Shown here piece after piece: positions 43,327-52,636 of a DNA stretch of 64,000 bases. Numbering within the stretch: the stretch's first letter is position 1; each line of letters starts with the position of its first letter. The DNA is from Onstottus_B arcticum (lineage in GTDB: Bacteria; Acidobacteriota; Blastocatellia; UBA7656): contig JBBPIE010000023.1 in NCBI GenBank assembly GCA_038040485.1, positions 50,781 through 114,780 on the forward strand. The letters are read 5' to 3'. The translations under genes and the position numbers were made by a program. The notes beneath the pieces were generated by a model. It was not told the origin of the DNA. It saw only the letters and a list, made by a program, of their open reading frames with translations, and did not search any database.

Positions 43327-46300
43327 TCATTGCAAGACGTTTATGCTGCCGTCCGCCGCAACGCGAATCTCTTTAGCATTCCCCGGGACGTTCGAGGTCG
43401 TCTGCTTGCCGCCGGGCCAGCGCACCCACACCTGCGTCGGTGGTTCGGGCGTCCCCATCACCTGTACTGCCGAATCCTGCGACCAGTAACCCGAACCGGC
43501 ATGAATTTCTCGCGCAGGGCCCACGCGGGCGCCGAAGACAAGGCGAATGGTCGCTCCCACGCCATCGATGTTGCCTTCAGCGTGAGATAGCCGAACCCGC
43601 AATCCCGGCTTTGCTCTGATGTTCCTGAAGAGTTTCGTCGCCGCGCCATTCTGGGCGACGACCAGATCGACGCGGCCATCCCTGTCGAAATCGGCAAGCG
43701 CAGATCCGCGTGCCTCGCCGTAGACTTTGACACCTGATTCCTGGCCCGACGCCGCGGTGAGCTTGCCCGTACCGTCGCCCTTCATCCATAGCCCACGCCC
43801 GCCGTCCAGTCGCGGCGTGTCAATCTGCGTTGCGAAAAAGTTCTGCGTGATGAACACATCGTCGTGCCCGTCACCATCGTAATCGGCAACGCCGACGCCG
43901 TAACCAGGAGCGAATTGGGCTTCGATCGGCAGCGCCATCGCCTCGAAGTGATCGCCTCGATTCAAGAACACCATATGTTCCAATGTACTGGCAGTGACAA
44001 AAGGCGCGCTCGCCAGCTTGGGCCCAAAGATTTCTCCGACGCCTGCCGCGCCATAGGCTTGATAGCTCGGAAACTTCGATTTAATGAAAGGAATAGCGGC
44101 GGCCATTGCATCGAGCCCACGATAGGGGACGTACTTGCTCATCCTGGCGTCAAAATATGCTTCGACCAGATCGACCGTGCCGTCGCCGTCGAAGTCATCG
44201 TAGTACAGGCGCAGCGGATGCTCCGAGTCTGCGCGGTACTTGCTGTTCAAACCCCAGTTTGTGGCGATGATGTCGAGCTTGCCGTCTTCGTTCAGATCGC
44301 CGACCGTCACGCCATTCCACAAACCCTTGTACTTCGAAAGGCCGAGCCGCTCGGTGGCGTCCGTGAATGCGCCCCCGTCGTTTGTGAAGACCTTTATCGG
44401 ACCCCATTCAAGCGCGAGGACGAGATCGGGATCGCCATCGTCATCAATGTCGCTGAAGACCGCGCCGGACACGAGGCCGAGCGCCGAGAATTTTGCGGTG
44501 TTTGGTTCATCGACGACGAACTGGCCGTCCTTGTTGCGATAGAGTTGCGACGCCGCCGGCTGCGGGTATTTACCGGGAGTCGTGCGCCCGCCGATGAAAA
44601 GGTCGAGACTACCGTTGCCATCGATGTCGGCTAACACCATCGGCCCCGTGCTGGAAGCTTGCCCGGCAATGCCGCTCTGTGAAGCGATAGTCAGATGCGA
44701 GAAATCTATCCGCGCTGCCGACTGGCCGTCGGCCTGGCCGTCTTCAAAGTTCGCCAGGCCAGTGAGCAGAGAACTGGAGCCGGGATTGGTGGTCCAAGCA
44801 AGCAGGGAAGTTTGATCTCTGGTGGTGCCCGCTGCCGTCGCGATTGCCGAAAGCCCGCCGAAGCCACCATTGCCGTTGTTTATGAAAACCGCGAGCCGGC
44901 CATCTTTACCGCTGCCGACGATCAGATCATCATTGCCGTCGCCGTCGATGTCATGCCAGGCCACGCCCGGCCCCAACTGGCTGAGCCGATTGGCGAGCAA
45001 CGGCTGTCGCTGAAAGTCGTCGAATTCGTTTTCGTGGTGCATGTGGTTGATTAGATTGCTGACGTCCTTGAACACTGGTTCGGGCGCGTCCGTACCGGGA
45101 GAGCTTGAGCCTGACTCGGCAATTTCATAAAGCCGATTCGGTCGCACTTCGGTAATGCGGCTCTTGGCTCCGCTTCGCCAGTTCACTTCGATGGTCATCC
45201 CGCCGTTTACTGGTCCTGTCGCGAAAACGCGCATGGGATCAGACCCGGATTCGTAGCGTCCACCGCATATCACTTCTTGAGTTTGTTCGGGGACGGCGCC
45301 GCCAAGCAGTTTGATCTTCGCGCCAATCGCGGCGGTGTTCGGCGAGTCGCCACGTAATCGCACGGCTACGCGTGGCGCGTCCGTATCGTTGCGGTAAATT
45401 CCTGCCGGCGCGGCCAGATTGTTGGTGACGACGTCCAGATCGCCGTCGTTGTCGAGATCGGCAAGTGCGATGCCATGTGAGATGCCTTGCGCATCGAAAC
45501 CCCAGGCGTGTCCGGTTTCTTCAAACCGCAGGTTCCCAAGATTGTGGAAGGCGACTTTGGCGGTGTTCAACGGTGGATACAACAACAGGTTTTGCTGCAT
45601 CTCCTGAATGCTGCCGGTCTTCCTGGATTTGATCAGATTGTTCGCATCGGCGTCCTGAACGTCCCGGGTATGGCCGTTGGTAATCAAGAGATCTTCATAG
45701 CCATCCAGGTCAACGTCGAGAAATACTGGCGACCAGGACCACTCAGACGCTTCGACGCCGCTCAGGTTGGCGATTTCTGCGAAGGTGTTGTCGCCCCGAT
45801 TGACAAACAACGTATTGCGATTAATCTGCGGGCGATCATCGATCGCGCCGATGGGGCGCGGCGCCGCCTTGTGGGCTTCGGTTTGCCGCATACGATATTG
45901 GTGATCGCGGCTTAACATATCGACCACGAAAAAGTCCTGATGGCCGTCGCGGTCTATATCGGCGAAGTCAACGCCCATTGATGAAGCGCTCGTGCTGCGG
46001 AGCGCCAGCCTGTCTATCGCGCGAAATCGCCCCTTGCCGTCGTTCAGCCAGACACGATCCGGCGTCCAGTAATCGTTGCAGACGTAAATATCCGGGTAGC
46101 CGTCGTCGTTGATATCGCGGAAAGTGACCGATAGTCCCCAATCCAACGGGGGTCTCTTCAAGGGATTGCCGTCTTCGTCAAGGAACGTGCCATTCGTCCA
46201 GGAGAGCGGCGTGAAGCGGCCTTTGCCATCGTTGCGATAGAGCACATCCGGCTCGCCGTATTCCTTCAGCGCGCCGTTGATGAACGTAACTCGGTCCTGA

Positions 46301-46998
46301 AACTTCGGCGGGATGACCACGCGGCCGTTCGCCTGTTCGAGGGAAACCGCTTCGCCGTCGCGCAGCGTCGTCGTCCGGTAATGCGTCACGTACAGGTCGA
46401 GGTCACCGTCCCCTTCAATGTCGGCCAGCGCAATGGTCGTGCCGGTCAAATTGCTCGTCAACCCGGCGTCGCTCGTGACCTCCGTGAATTCACCGGAGCC
46501 GCTATTCATATACGCAGTAAAGCTGCCAAAGGCGGTGACAAGCAGATCCAGCCTGGCATCGCCGTCGAGGTCGGCGAACGTAGCGCCCGTGCAGGATTTG
46601 CCGCTGCAGGCCACGCCTGCCTGATCAGTCACGTCCTCGAATCGCCAGCCACCAAGATTCTTGTAAAGAACATTGAGCCCGCCCATACTGCAAAAATAAA
46701 GGTCGCAGAGGCCGTCGCCGTCGTAATCGCCCGCCGCCACGCCCGAGCCTATGTTCAGTAGCTGGTTGGCTGTCGCCTGGTCGTCGCGCAGGTTATTGAC
46801 GAATGCAATGCCGGTTTGCTGAGGAGGCAGTAGGGTGAAACCCGTTTTGCCGCCGCCGGCGACTTTCAATTCGGTGATCTCGAATTTGTTGCCGCCGCGG
46901 CCAATCAGGAACCAGGCCGAGCCGATCAGCAAAACTGAGATGAGAATCAATGCGGGCCTATGCTTAGATGCCTTTTCGCCAAATTGAGTGATTGTCAT
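43327..46998 (-). CDS. Large CRTAC1-family protein (FG-GAP repeats with ASPIC/UnbV segments)
   Basis: This 1223-residue protein has one N-terminal membrane anchor (residues 14-32). Repeated Asp-rich FG-GAP/VCBS blades follow (GDYDGDGLCDLYF, ADLDGDARLDLLV, ADIEGDGDLDLYV, DINDDGYPDIYV, DLDNDGDLDVVTN) and suggest two integrin-like beta-propellers. An ASPIC/UnbV-like segment follows each propeller: about 550-630 (VRLRGDSPNTAAIGAKIKLLGG) and about 1140-1210 (IDGVGATIRLVFGA). Function is unknown in bacteria; calcium-dependent surface adhesion or substrate binding is likely (inference). Confidence 0.88.
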   Translation of the reverse strand: MTITQFGEKASKHRPALILISVLLIGSAWFLIGRGGNKFEITELKVAGGGKTGFTLLPPQQTGIAFVNNLRDDQATANQLLNIGSGVAAGDYDGDGLCDLYFCSMGGLNVLYKNLGGWRFEDVTDQAGVACSGKSCTGATFADLDGDARLDLLVTAFGSFTAYMNSGSGEFTEVTSDAGLTSNLTGTTIALADIEGDGDLDLYVTHYRTTTLRDGEAVSLEQANGRVVIPPKFQDRVTFINGALKEYGEPDVLYRNDGKGRFTPLSWTNGTFLDEDGNPLKRPPLDWGLSVTFRDINDDGYPDIYVCNDYWTPDRVWLNDGKGRFRAIDRLALRSTSASSMGVDFADIDRDGHQDFFVVDMLSRDHQYRMRQTEAHKAAPRPIGAIDDRPQINRNTLFVNRGDNTFAEIANLSGVEASEWSWSPVFLDVDLDGYEDLLITNGHTRDVQDADANNLIKSRKTGSIQEMQQNLLLYPPLNTAKVAFHNLGNLRFEETGHAWGFDAQGISHGIALADLDNDGDLDVVTNNLAAPAGIYRNDTDAPRVAVRLRGDSPNTAAIGAKIKLLGGAVPEQTQEVICGGRYESGSDPMRVFATGPVNGGMTIEVNWRSGAKSRITEVRPNRLYEIAESGSSSPGTDAPEPVFKDVSNLINHMHHENEFDDFQRQPLLANRLSQLGPGVAWHDIDGDGNDDLIVGSGKDGRLAVFINNGNGGFGGLSAIATAAGTTRDQTSLLAWTTNPGSSSLLTGLANFEDGQADGQSAARIDFSHLTIASQSGIAGQASSTGPMVLADIDGNGSLDLFIGGRTTPGKYPQPAASQLYRNKDGQFVVDEPNTAKFSALGLVSGAVFSDIDDDGDPDLVLALEWGPIKVFTNDGGAFTDATERLGLSKYKGLWNGVTVGDLNEDGKLDIIATNWGLNSKYRADSEHPLRLYYDDFDGDGTVDLVEAYFDARMSKYVPYRGLDAMAAAIPFIKSKFPSYQAYGAAGVGEIFGPKLASAPFVTASTLEHMVFLNRGDHFEAMALPIEAQFAPGYGVGVADYDGDGHDDVFITQNFFATQIDTPRLDGGRGLWMKGDGTGKLTAASGQESGVKVYGEARGSALADFDRDGRVDLVVAQNGAATKLFRNIRAKPGLRVRLSHAEGNIDGVGATIRLVFGARVGPAREIHAGSGYWSQDSAVQVMGTPEPPTQVWVRWPGGKQTTSNVPGNAKEIRVAADGSINVLQ

Positions 46999-47251
46999 GT
47001 TTTTCTAGCAGTCTTCGCAGGCGCCGAGGTGATAGCGTAGAATAGCGAGCGAAATAGCTCAAGTCACAGGCTCCGTTCAGTTCTCAGTTTGTCGGCGGTC
47101 GCAGCGTCGCTCATTTCTGAGACTTGCGTCTGTCAATAACGCGGATGTCCAATCGCCGAGACTTGTTGGCTGACTACCTTTCGCGAAACGCTCCGGCGCC
47201 GGGCAGACGTAATCTTCGGTACTGTCCTGTTTGTGTGTTGGCGGGCGTGAA

Positions 47252-47330
47252 AACCGCCAAGACGCCAAGAACGCCAATGTCGGCCGGCAAGAAGTCCTTG
47301 AAACTTGGCGTTCTTGGCGTCTTGGCGGTT
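47252..47330. repeat. 26-bp perfect inverted repeat, AACCGCCAAGACGCC family
   Basis: The arms 47252-47277 and 47305-47330 are exact reverse complements over 26 bp with a 27-bp spacer. The units are CCAAGACGCC and CCAAGAACGCC. It lies in the 589-bp gap 46999-47587, where nothing else was recognised; a 115-residue open frame through it is not convincing. Confidence 0.92.
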
Positions 47331-47587
47331 AGTCGTTTCGCTGTTAAGAGCGCCAACACAGAATTAGGACACCACCTAATCTTCCTGTATATTTGTCGGC
47401 CTCTTAGCTATCGCGATCCCGAACTAGCGCGCCAACATTGGTTGCGATATCATCCCAACCTCGCTGCGTAACAGGACACGCTTACAGCAACGTGCTTCGA
47501 CTTCATCAAATCCGGTTGTTCACGCATTGCGCGTGGGAAGCGACTGAACTCTGAGGACGCGATACTAGAAGATTGAGCTATTGAGTC

Positions 47588-50428
47588 ATGGAAGAACGGC
47601 GCAACTCCAAGACTGGAAGACTATTGGTCGCCGGCTTTGCCGTCTTATTGTTCAACAGCTCGTATTTGGCGAGTACCGCCGATCCGACGTTCTTTTACTT
47701 CGGCAACGTGGTCCTGCACCTCCTGCTTGGAGTTGTCCTGGCAGTAGCCTTTGCTGTTTATTCAATTAGGCGATTTAGACGGTTTTCGCCGGCGATGAAA
47801 GTTGCGACGGTGATGCTCACGGTGAGCGCGGCGCTTGGACTATTCATGATGCGCTTTGGCGCGACTCGACCGTACCGTTGGGCGCTGTACTCTCATATCG
47901 CGTTTGCGGTAGCGGGTTCGATTCCGCTGGTAGTGACTCTCCTGAATGCCGAGCGGAGTGATTCGACGTCGCGGCGCAGGCCGGTGTATGTACTTATTGC
48001 GTGCGCCTTGTTCTTGTCTCCTGTCGTATCTGCCGCTCACAACTACTTCTCAGTCGATCAGCGATACAGGATTGTCAATCCGGATACCGTTCCTTTAGCT
48101 ATGGAAGGTGAAGGCGGCGGACCAAACGGCCCCTTCTTCCCATCCTCCGCGGAAACCAACGTGGGCGGCACGATCCCTTCGACGTTCTTTATGACCAGCA
48201 AGGAATGCGCTCGCTGCCACAAAGAGATTTACGATCAGTGGAACTCTTCGGCGCATCATTTTGGCTCATTCAACAATCAGTGGTACCGAAAATCAATCGA
48301 GTACATGCAAGACGTCGTTGGCACGCGCCCGTCAAAATGGTGCGCCGGCTGTCACGATCACGCCGTCTTCTTCAATGGCCGCTTCGATCGTCCCATCAAA
48401 GAGCAGATCGACACTCCCGAAGCGCAAAATGGATTGGGTTGCACGTCTTGCCATTCGATAGTTCACGTCAAGAGCACGATGGGGCAGGGCGATTTCACAA
48501 TCGAGTACCCACCGCTCCACGACCTGGTCGTAAGCGAGAACAAGACCCTCAAGTGGATTCACGACTACCTGCTGTACATAGACCCTCAGCCTCATCGCGA
48601 GACTTTTTTGAAGGACTTTCACACGGACCAAACGCCCGAGTTCTGTTCGAGCTGCCACAAGGTCCATCTGGATTCGCCGGTGAACAACTATCGCTGGTTC
48701 CGGGGCTTCAACGAGTACGATAACTGGCAAGCGTCGGGAGTGTCGGGCGAAGGCGCGCGGTCTTTTTATTATCCGCCAAAACCTCAAAAGTGCGCCGACT
48801 GCCACATGCCTCTCGTCGCATCGCAAGATCCGGCGGCGCGCGAGGGCAAGGTACACTCGCATCGCTTCCCGGGCGCGAATACAGCTCTGCCTTTCGTCAA
48901 TCATGACGACGAGCAGTTGAAAACGACTCAAGACTTTCTTCGCGACGGACAAGTGTCGATCGACATCTTCGGGATAGCTCGCACGTCCGCGCCGCCTCCG
49001 GAGGCTGAAAAGAAGCAGACCAGACAAGAGGCGCCACAACTGGCGAGCACGTTCGCGATCGGAGAAGAATCGGCGAACTTCGGCGCCGGCCAGTCGATCA
49101 TCTCGCCACCCGTCGAAGTCTTGGCGCCTCTCGATAAGATTGACGCGACCGTTCGTCGGGGCGATTCGCTGCGCGTCGAAGTAGTCGTGCGAACGCGAAA
49201 GGTTGGGCATTTTTTTCCCGGCGGAACGGTTGACGCGTTCGACGTGTGGGTCGAGCTTGAAGCGGTAGACGACAAAGGCCAGGTGATCCTTCACTGCGGC
49301 AAGGTCGAAGACAGCGGGCGAGGTCCGGTCGAGCCGGGCGCTCACTTCTATCGCAGTCTTCAACTGGACGAGCACGGAAACCCGATCAATAAGCGGAACG
49401 CGTGGATGACCCGATCGGTCGCTTATGTGCGACTGATTCCGCCGGGTGCGGCCGACACGATTCACTATCGGTTGAACATTCCCGAAAACTGCGGCGATCG
49501 AATCTATCTCAAAGCGAAGGTCAACTATCGCAAGTTCGCCTGGTGGAACACGCAATGGGCGTTCGCCGGGGTGCGCGACGCCGGGCAGAAAGACTTCTCG
49601 CTCGCTTCCGGGCACGACGACGGCAAGTGGGTCTTCACTGGCGATACGTCTAAGGCGTCGGGACAAATCAAAGCGATTCCGGACATTCCGATTACGGTGA
49701 TGTCCTACCAAGAGGCGTCGTTAAGAGTAATCTCTCGCAACGCACCGTTGCCGGGAACAAAACCGTTTCTGGACAAGTCAGTTCGCGAGCGCTGGAACGA
49801 CTACGGCATCGGCTTGCTTCTGCAAGGTGATCTAAAGGGCGCCGAAGCAGCCTTCTTAAAAGTCACACAGATGGACCCCGATTATGCCGACGGCTGGGTT
49901 AACGTCGCGAGGGCGCAGATTCAAGAGGGCAACATGGAAGAGGCCGAAAAATTCCTGCGCAAAGCCCTTGAAGTCGATCCGAATCTCGCGAAGACGCATT
50001 TCTTCCTGGGCGCCGCGCTCAAGAGCTTAGGGCGATACGATGAGGCTCTCGAAGAGTCGCGAATCGCCGCTGGTCGGTACCCTCGCGACCGCGTGGTCGT
50101 GAATCAAATTGGACGGATACTGTTTCTAAGGCGCGAATACGCTTCGGCGATCGGCGAGCTTCAGAAGGTGCTCAAGATCGACGCCGAGGACCTGCAGGCT
50201 CACTACAATCTGATGCTGTGCTACCAGGGGATGGGCAATTCGGAACTGGCGGCGCGCGAGCAGATCCTGTACAAGCGATTCAAGGCTGACGAATCGGCTC
50301 AATTCATCACGGGGCCTTATCGTCAGCTTCATCCGGAAGACAACAACGAGCGCCAACAGATCCACGAGCACACTTCCGTTGCGGTCGGAACCAGGCCGGC
50401 AACCCCGCAATACGCTATCTCTAAGTAA
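47588..50428 (+). CDS. Pentaheme c-type cytochrome fused to TPR repeats
   Basis: This 946-residue protein has about five hydrophobic helices (residues 8-150). Five CxxCH heme sites follow: CARCH (about 207-211), CAGCH, CTSCH, CSSCH and CADCH (by about 410). A beta-rich part (480-700) and TPR repeats (735-900, NYADGWVNVARAQ-like WVNVARAQIQEGNMEEAEKF and HFFLGAALKSLGRYDEALEE) complete it. The hemes should lie outside the cytoplasm. The closest known outline is the multiheme cytochrome-TPR proteins of acidobacteria and planctomycetes. Electron donor and acceptor are unknown. Confidence 0.9.
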   Translation: MEERRNSKTGRLLVAGFAVLLFNSSYLASTADPTFFYFGNVVLHLLLGVVLAVAFAVYSIRRFRRFSPAMKVATVMLTVSAALGLFMMRFGATRPYRWALYSHIAFAVAGSIPLVVTLLNAERSDSTSRRRPVYVLIACALFLSPVVSAAHNYFSVDQRYRIVNPDTVPLAMEGEGGGPNGPFFPSSAETNVGGTIPSTFFMTSKECARCHKEIYDQWNSSAHHFGSFNNQWYRKSIEYMQDVVGTRPSKWCAGCHDHAVFFNGRFDRPIKEQIDTPEAQNGLGCTSCHSIVHVKSTMGQGDFTIEYPPLHDLVVSENKTLKWIHDYLLYIDPQPHRETFLKDFHTDQTPEFCSSCHKVHLDSPVNNYRWFRGFNEYDNWQASGVSGEGARSFYYPPKPQKCADCHMPLVASQDPAAREGKVHSHRFPGANTALPFVNHDDEQLKTTQDFLRDGQVSIDIFGIARTSAPPPEAEKKQTRQEAPQLASTFAIGEESANFGAGQSIISPPVEVLAPLDKIDATVRRGDSLRVEVVVRTRKVGHFFPGGTVDAFDVWVELEAVDDKGQVILHCGKVEDSGRGPVEPGAHFYRSLQLDEHGNPINKRNAWMTRSVAYVRLIPPGAADTIHYRLNIPENCGDRIYLKAKVNYRKFAWWNTQWAFAGVRDAGQKDFSLASGHDDGKWVFTGDTSKASGQIKAIPDIPITVMSYQEASLRVISRNAPLPGTKPFLDKSVRERWNDYGIGLLLQGDLKGAEAAFLKVTQMDPDYADGWVNVARAQIQEGNMEEAEKFLRKALEVDPNLAKTHFFLGAALKSLGRYDEALEESRIAAGRYPRDRVVVNQIGRILFLRREYASAIGELQKVLKIDAEDLQAHYNLMLCYQGMGNSELAAREQILYKRFKADESAQFITGPYRQLHPEDNNERQQIHEHTSVAVGTRPATPQYAISK

Positions 50429-50508
50429 GTGATCATCAATCGTTTGGGGCGGCCTCGACGTGCGAGGACTCGTCCTTCGGAAATGTCTTCGGCAAGTCCT
50501 AATCATGG

Positions 50509-51096
50509 TCATTCGCCCGCGGCTGCGCCTTCGTCGCGCCCTACTCCCAATGCGTCGGCGACGCGATTGATGTAGTTGAACCAGGACGCGATAAGCGTGA
50601 TCTGGAGGATCGCTTTATCATCGAAGCCAACGCAACGCAGTTTCTCATGATCGCCCTGCGAAATCTTTGTAGCGTCTTTTGTCAACTGAACAACGTAAGC
50701 GAGCATCGCGCGATCCGATTCGCTGATGGGAGCGGTCTCGTAGTTCTCGCGCAGCGCCGCAACTAAATCATCATCAAGCGTGACCCGACGCAGAAACTCT
50801 GCGTGCGACTCAATTCAGTAGTGGCACCGATTGACGACGGACACTATCGTCGTGATCATTTCGTGCTGGCGGCGCGTGAGCGGAAGCTCAGCCGACATCA
50901 GTACGCCGAAGGTCGCGAATGCGTGATACAGCGCGTCGGGGATCAAGCTGTGCGACGCCACTATCTCAGACGACCCATCTCCTGTCGGATGAACCGGCTG
51001 TGCATATTCAATTGGGTACAACAATCGCTGCGCTTCCATCGCGAGACGCAACGCTTCCTCACCTTCCGGCGGGGGATCCGTCTTAATCCAAGTCAT
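50509..51096 (-). CDS. AhpD/carboxymuconolactone-decarboxylase-like selenoprotein (CxxU), predicted
   Basis: This is a 195-residue protein if the TGA at 50817-50815 is read as selenocysteine 94. The part before TGA ends VVSVVNRCHY. The part after it is IESHAEFLRRVTL and continues in the same frame to TGA 50511-50509, with the expected helical tail (AILQITLIASWFNYINRVADALG). The family motif is C-x2-C-x3-H; here it reads C91-x2-U94-x3-H98. ATG 51096 lies seven bases after AGGAG. A perfect hairpin with a GUU loop starts 10 bases after the TGA. Family members reduce peroxides with an AhpC-like or lipoyl partner. A plain point mutation is the alternative, but the hairpin and the neighbouring gene argue against it. 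Confidence 0.82.
50788..50804 (-). promoter_or_regulatory. SECIS-like hairpin after TGA of the AhpD-like gene
   Basis: On the minus strand, ACGCAGA pairs perfectly with TCTGCGT around a GTT loop. The first loop base lies 17 bases after the TGA. This fits the bacterial SECIS outline: a stem-loop just after TGA with a G among the first two loop bases. Confidence 0.7.
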
Positions 51097-51249
51097 GAAA
51101 AGGTCTCCTGAACACTGGCTCGAGCGGCCGGTTCGTTTATTGACGAATCAGTTTGAGTGTTTCAAACGAAACGCGCCACAACCAGGTTGAAGGTGAATCA
51201 TGAACCGGGTATCGTTGAGCCGCTCCACACTACAAGAGAAGGGGATTCC

Positions 51250-52491
51250 GTGCAAAGCGAAACATCACGAAATGTACCTCGCCGGCGTTGGGTTCGTTGG
51301 AGTTGGATACTTCTGCTCAGCATTACGCTAATTGCTTTTGCGGCGGTGTTGGTGCCGGTGTTGCTGATCCAGCCATTCAAATTGCAGACGGCTGAACGGT
51401 TGAACATATCTTATTCGCTGCGTCACTGGTCACCAATCATAACTCTCCTGGCACTCTCGTTCGCGTTGTTGATTGTAATCTCGTTGTGGAATCACACCCG
51501 CGGCTGGTGGCGCAAAGGGTTTCTTCTTTCTTTTTTCATTCCGCTCCTCGTAGCAACGTGGTTTGCGCGGCAGAATCATTTCGAATGGATGTTCAAGCCT
51601 CTTCCAAATCCCGATTTTGCCAGAGCGAGTGAAGCCAACTTTGTTTCCAATGACGATATGGTATTGGCCGTCGAGCTGAACGGCGATGCGGCAGCTTACC
51701 CGATTCGTCAGTTGGCTTATCACCACGTGGTGCAGGATACGATTGGGGGCATTCCGGTGCTCGTCACCTACTGAACGCTCTGCCACACCGGTCTGGTGTG
51801 GGAAACGCCCGTTACAGGTCGCAGTTCGAAGTTTCATCTTGTTGGGATAAACAACCAGAACTTCATCATGCAGGACGAAGAGACCGGCTCGTGGTGGCAG
51901 CAGGTCACCGGAGAAGCAATCTTCGGCTCGTCCAAAGGCCAGCGTCTTAAACTGGTCCCGCATGATGAACTCTCTTTCTCCCTTTGGACACGGGAACAGC
52001 CGGACGGACGAGTATTGCGACCCGACGACAGCAAACCCTGGAAAGAGTTCTCCGAAGACTGGGAAGAGAGCACTGCGAAACTCCCGGCCCCCCTTCTATT
52101 CAATTCGGATACCATCATGAGCCCTCGAACGCAGATTGTTGGAATCAAGATTGGCACCGTCGCGATGGCGTATCCGCTGTCAACCATTCGAGAGAAAACT
52201 CCGATTTTGGACTACATAGCGGATCTGCCGGTGATCATAGTGATGGCGGAAGATAAGAAATCCGTACGTGCATTCGAGAGAAGAATTGATGGGCAGGAGT
52301 TAGAGTTTTTCGCAAGGTCAGATTCTCAAACACTTCGGCTTGTGGATGTGCAAACGGGCAGCGATTGGGACTTCACTGGCAAAAGCGTAAGGGGTCAATA
52401 CGCCGGCCGACAGCTCAAGCAAATCTATGTGCTCAACGACTATTGGTTTGATTGGAAGGCCTACAATCCCGACACAGGGACCTATCATTGA
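51250..52491 (+). CDS. DUF3179 membrane selenoprotein (UxxC), predicted
   Basis: This is a 413-residue protein if TGA 51772-51774 is read as selenocysteine (residue 175). GTG 51250 follows GAAGGGG; the frame is open from GTG 51157. Three transmembrane segments (about residues 15-37, 60-78 and 90-107) lead to the DUF3179 domain. DUF3179 proteins normally read VLVTYCxLCxTG; here it is VLVTY-U-TLCHTGLVW, and the frame continues through IFGSSKGQRL, the IGTVAMAYPLSTIRE segment and DYWFDWKAYNPDT. The sequence after TGA is a perfect hairpin with loop GGUCU. The gene is divergent from the AhpD-like selenoprotein, with 153 bp between starts. Confidence 0.87.
51783..51801 (+). promoter_or_regulatory. 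SECIS-like hairpin with GGUCU apical loop after TGA of the DUF3179 gene
   Basis: CCACACC (51783-51789) pairs perfectly with GGTGTGG (51795-51801) around GGTCT (51790-51794). GGUCU is the apical-loop sequence of the classic Escherichia coli fdhF SECIS. The loop begins 15 bases after the TGA, slightly shorter than usual but close. Confidence 0.75.
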
Positions 52492-52636
52492 ATGAGCTGA
52501 AGCTAGCGCGCTCATCAGAAGAAGAATCCAGTAACACTCATTTCGCGTTGACAGATTTGTGAACAACCTTCGGAGCTCGGCCTCAATCAGCGCGGTCCTC
52601 GCAGTGGCTGGCGGCAGACCTGGGTGACGGGTCAGG

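Noticed and set aside
43205..43489. Small plus-strand ORF overlapping the end of the PMT-TPR gene by ATGA
   Set aside because: Most of it is antisense to the CRTAC1 gene, and its composition looks like a shadow of that gene.
47124..47471. 115-residue ORF through the AACCGCCAAG inverted repeat
   Set aside because: It is mostly palindromic repeat sequence with no domain or ribosome site.
50815..50817. TGA as an ordinary stop, making two short pseudogene pieces of an AhpD-like protein
   Set aside because: The frame after TGA encodes the expected family C-terminus, the TGA sits exactly at the redox cysteine, and a SECIS-like hairpin follows. Selenocysteine explains this better.
51772..51774. 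TGA as a real stop between two ORFs (51157-51774 and 51796-52491)
   Set aside because: Both pieces are in the same frame and match one DUF3179 protein across the TGA. A GGUCU hairpin follows the TGA.
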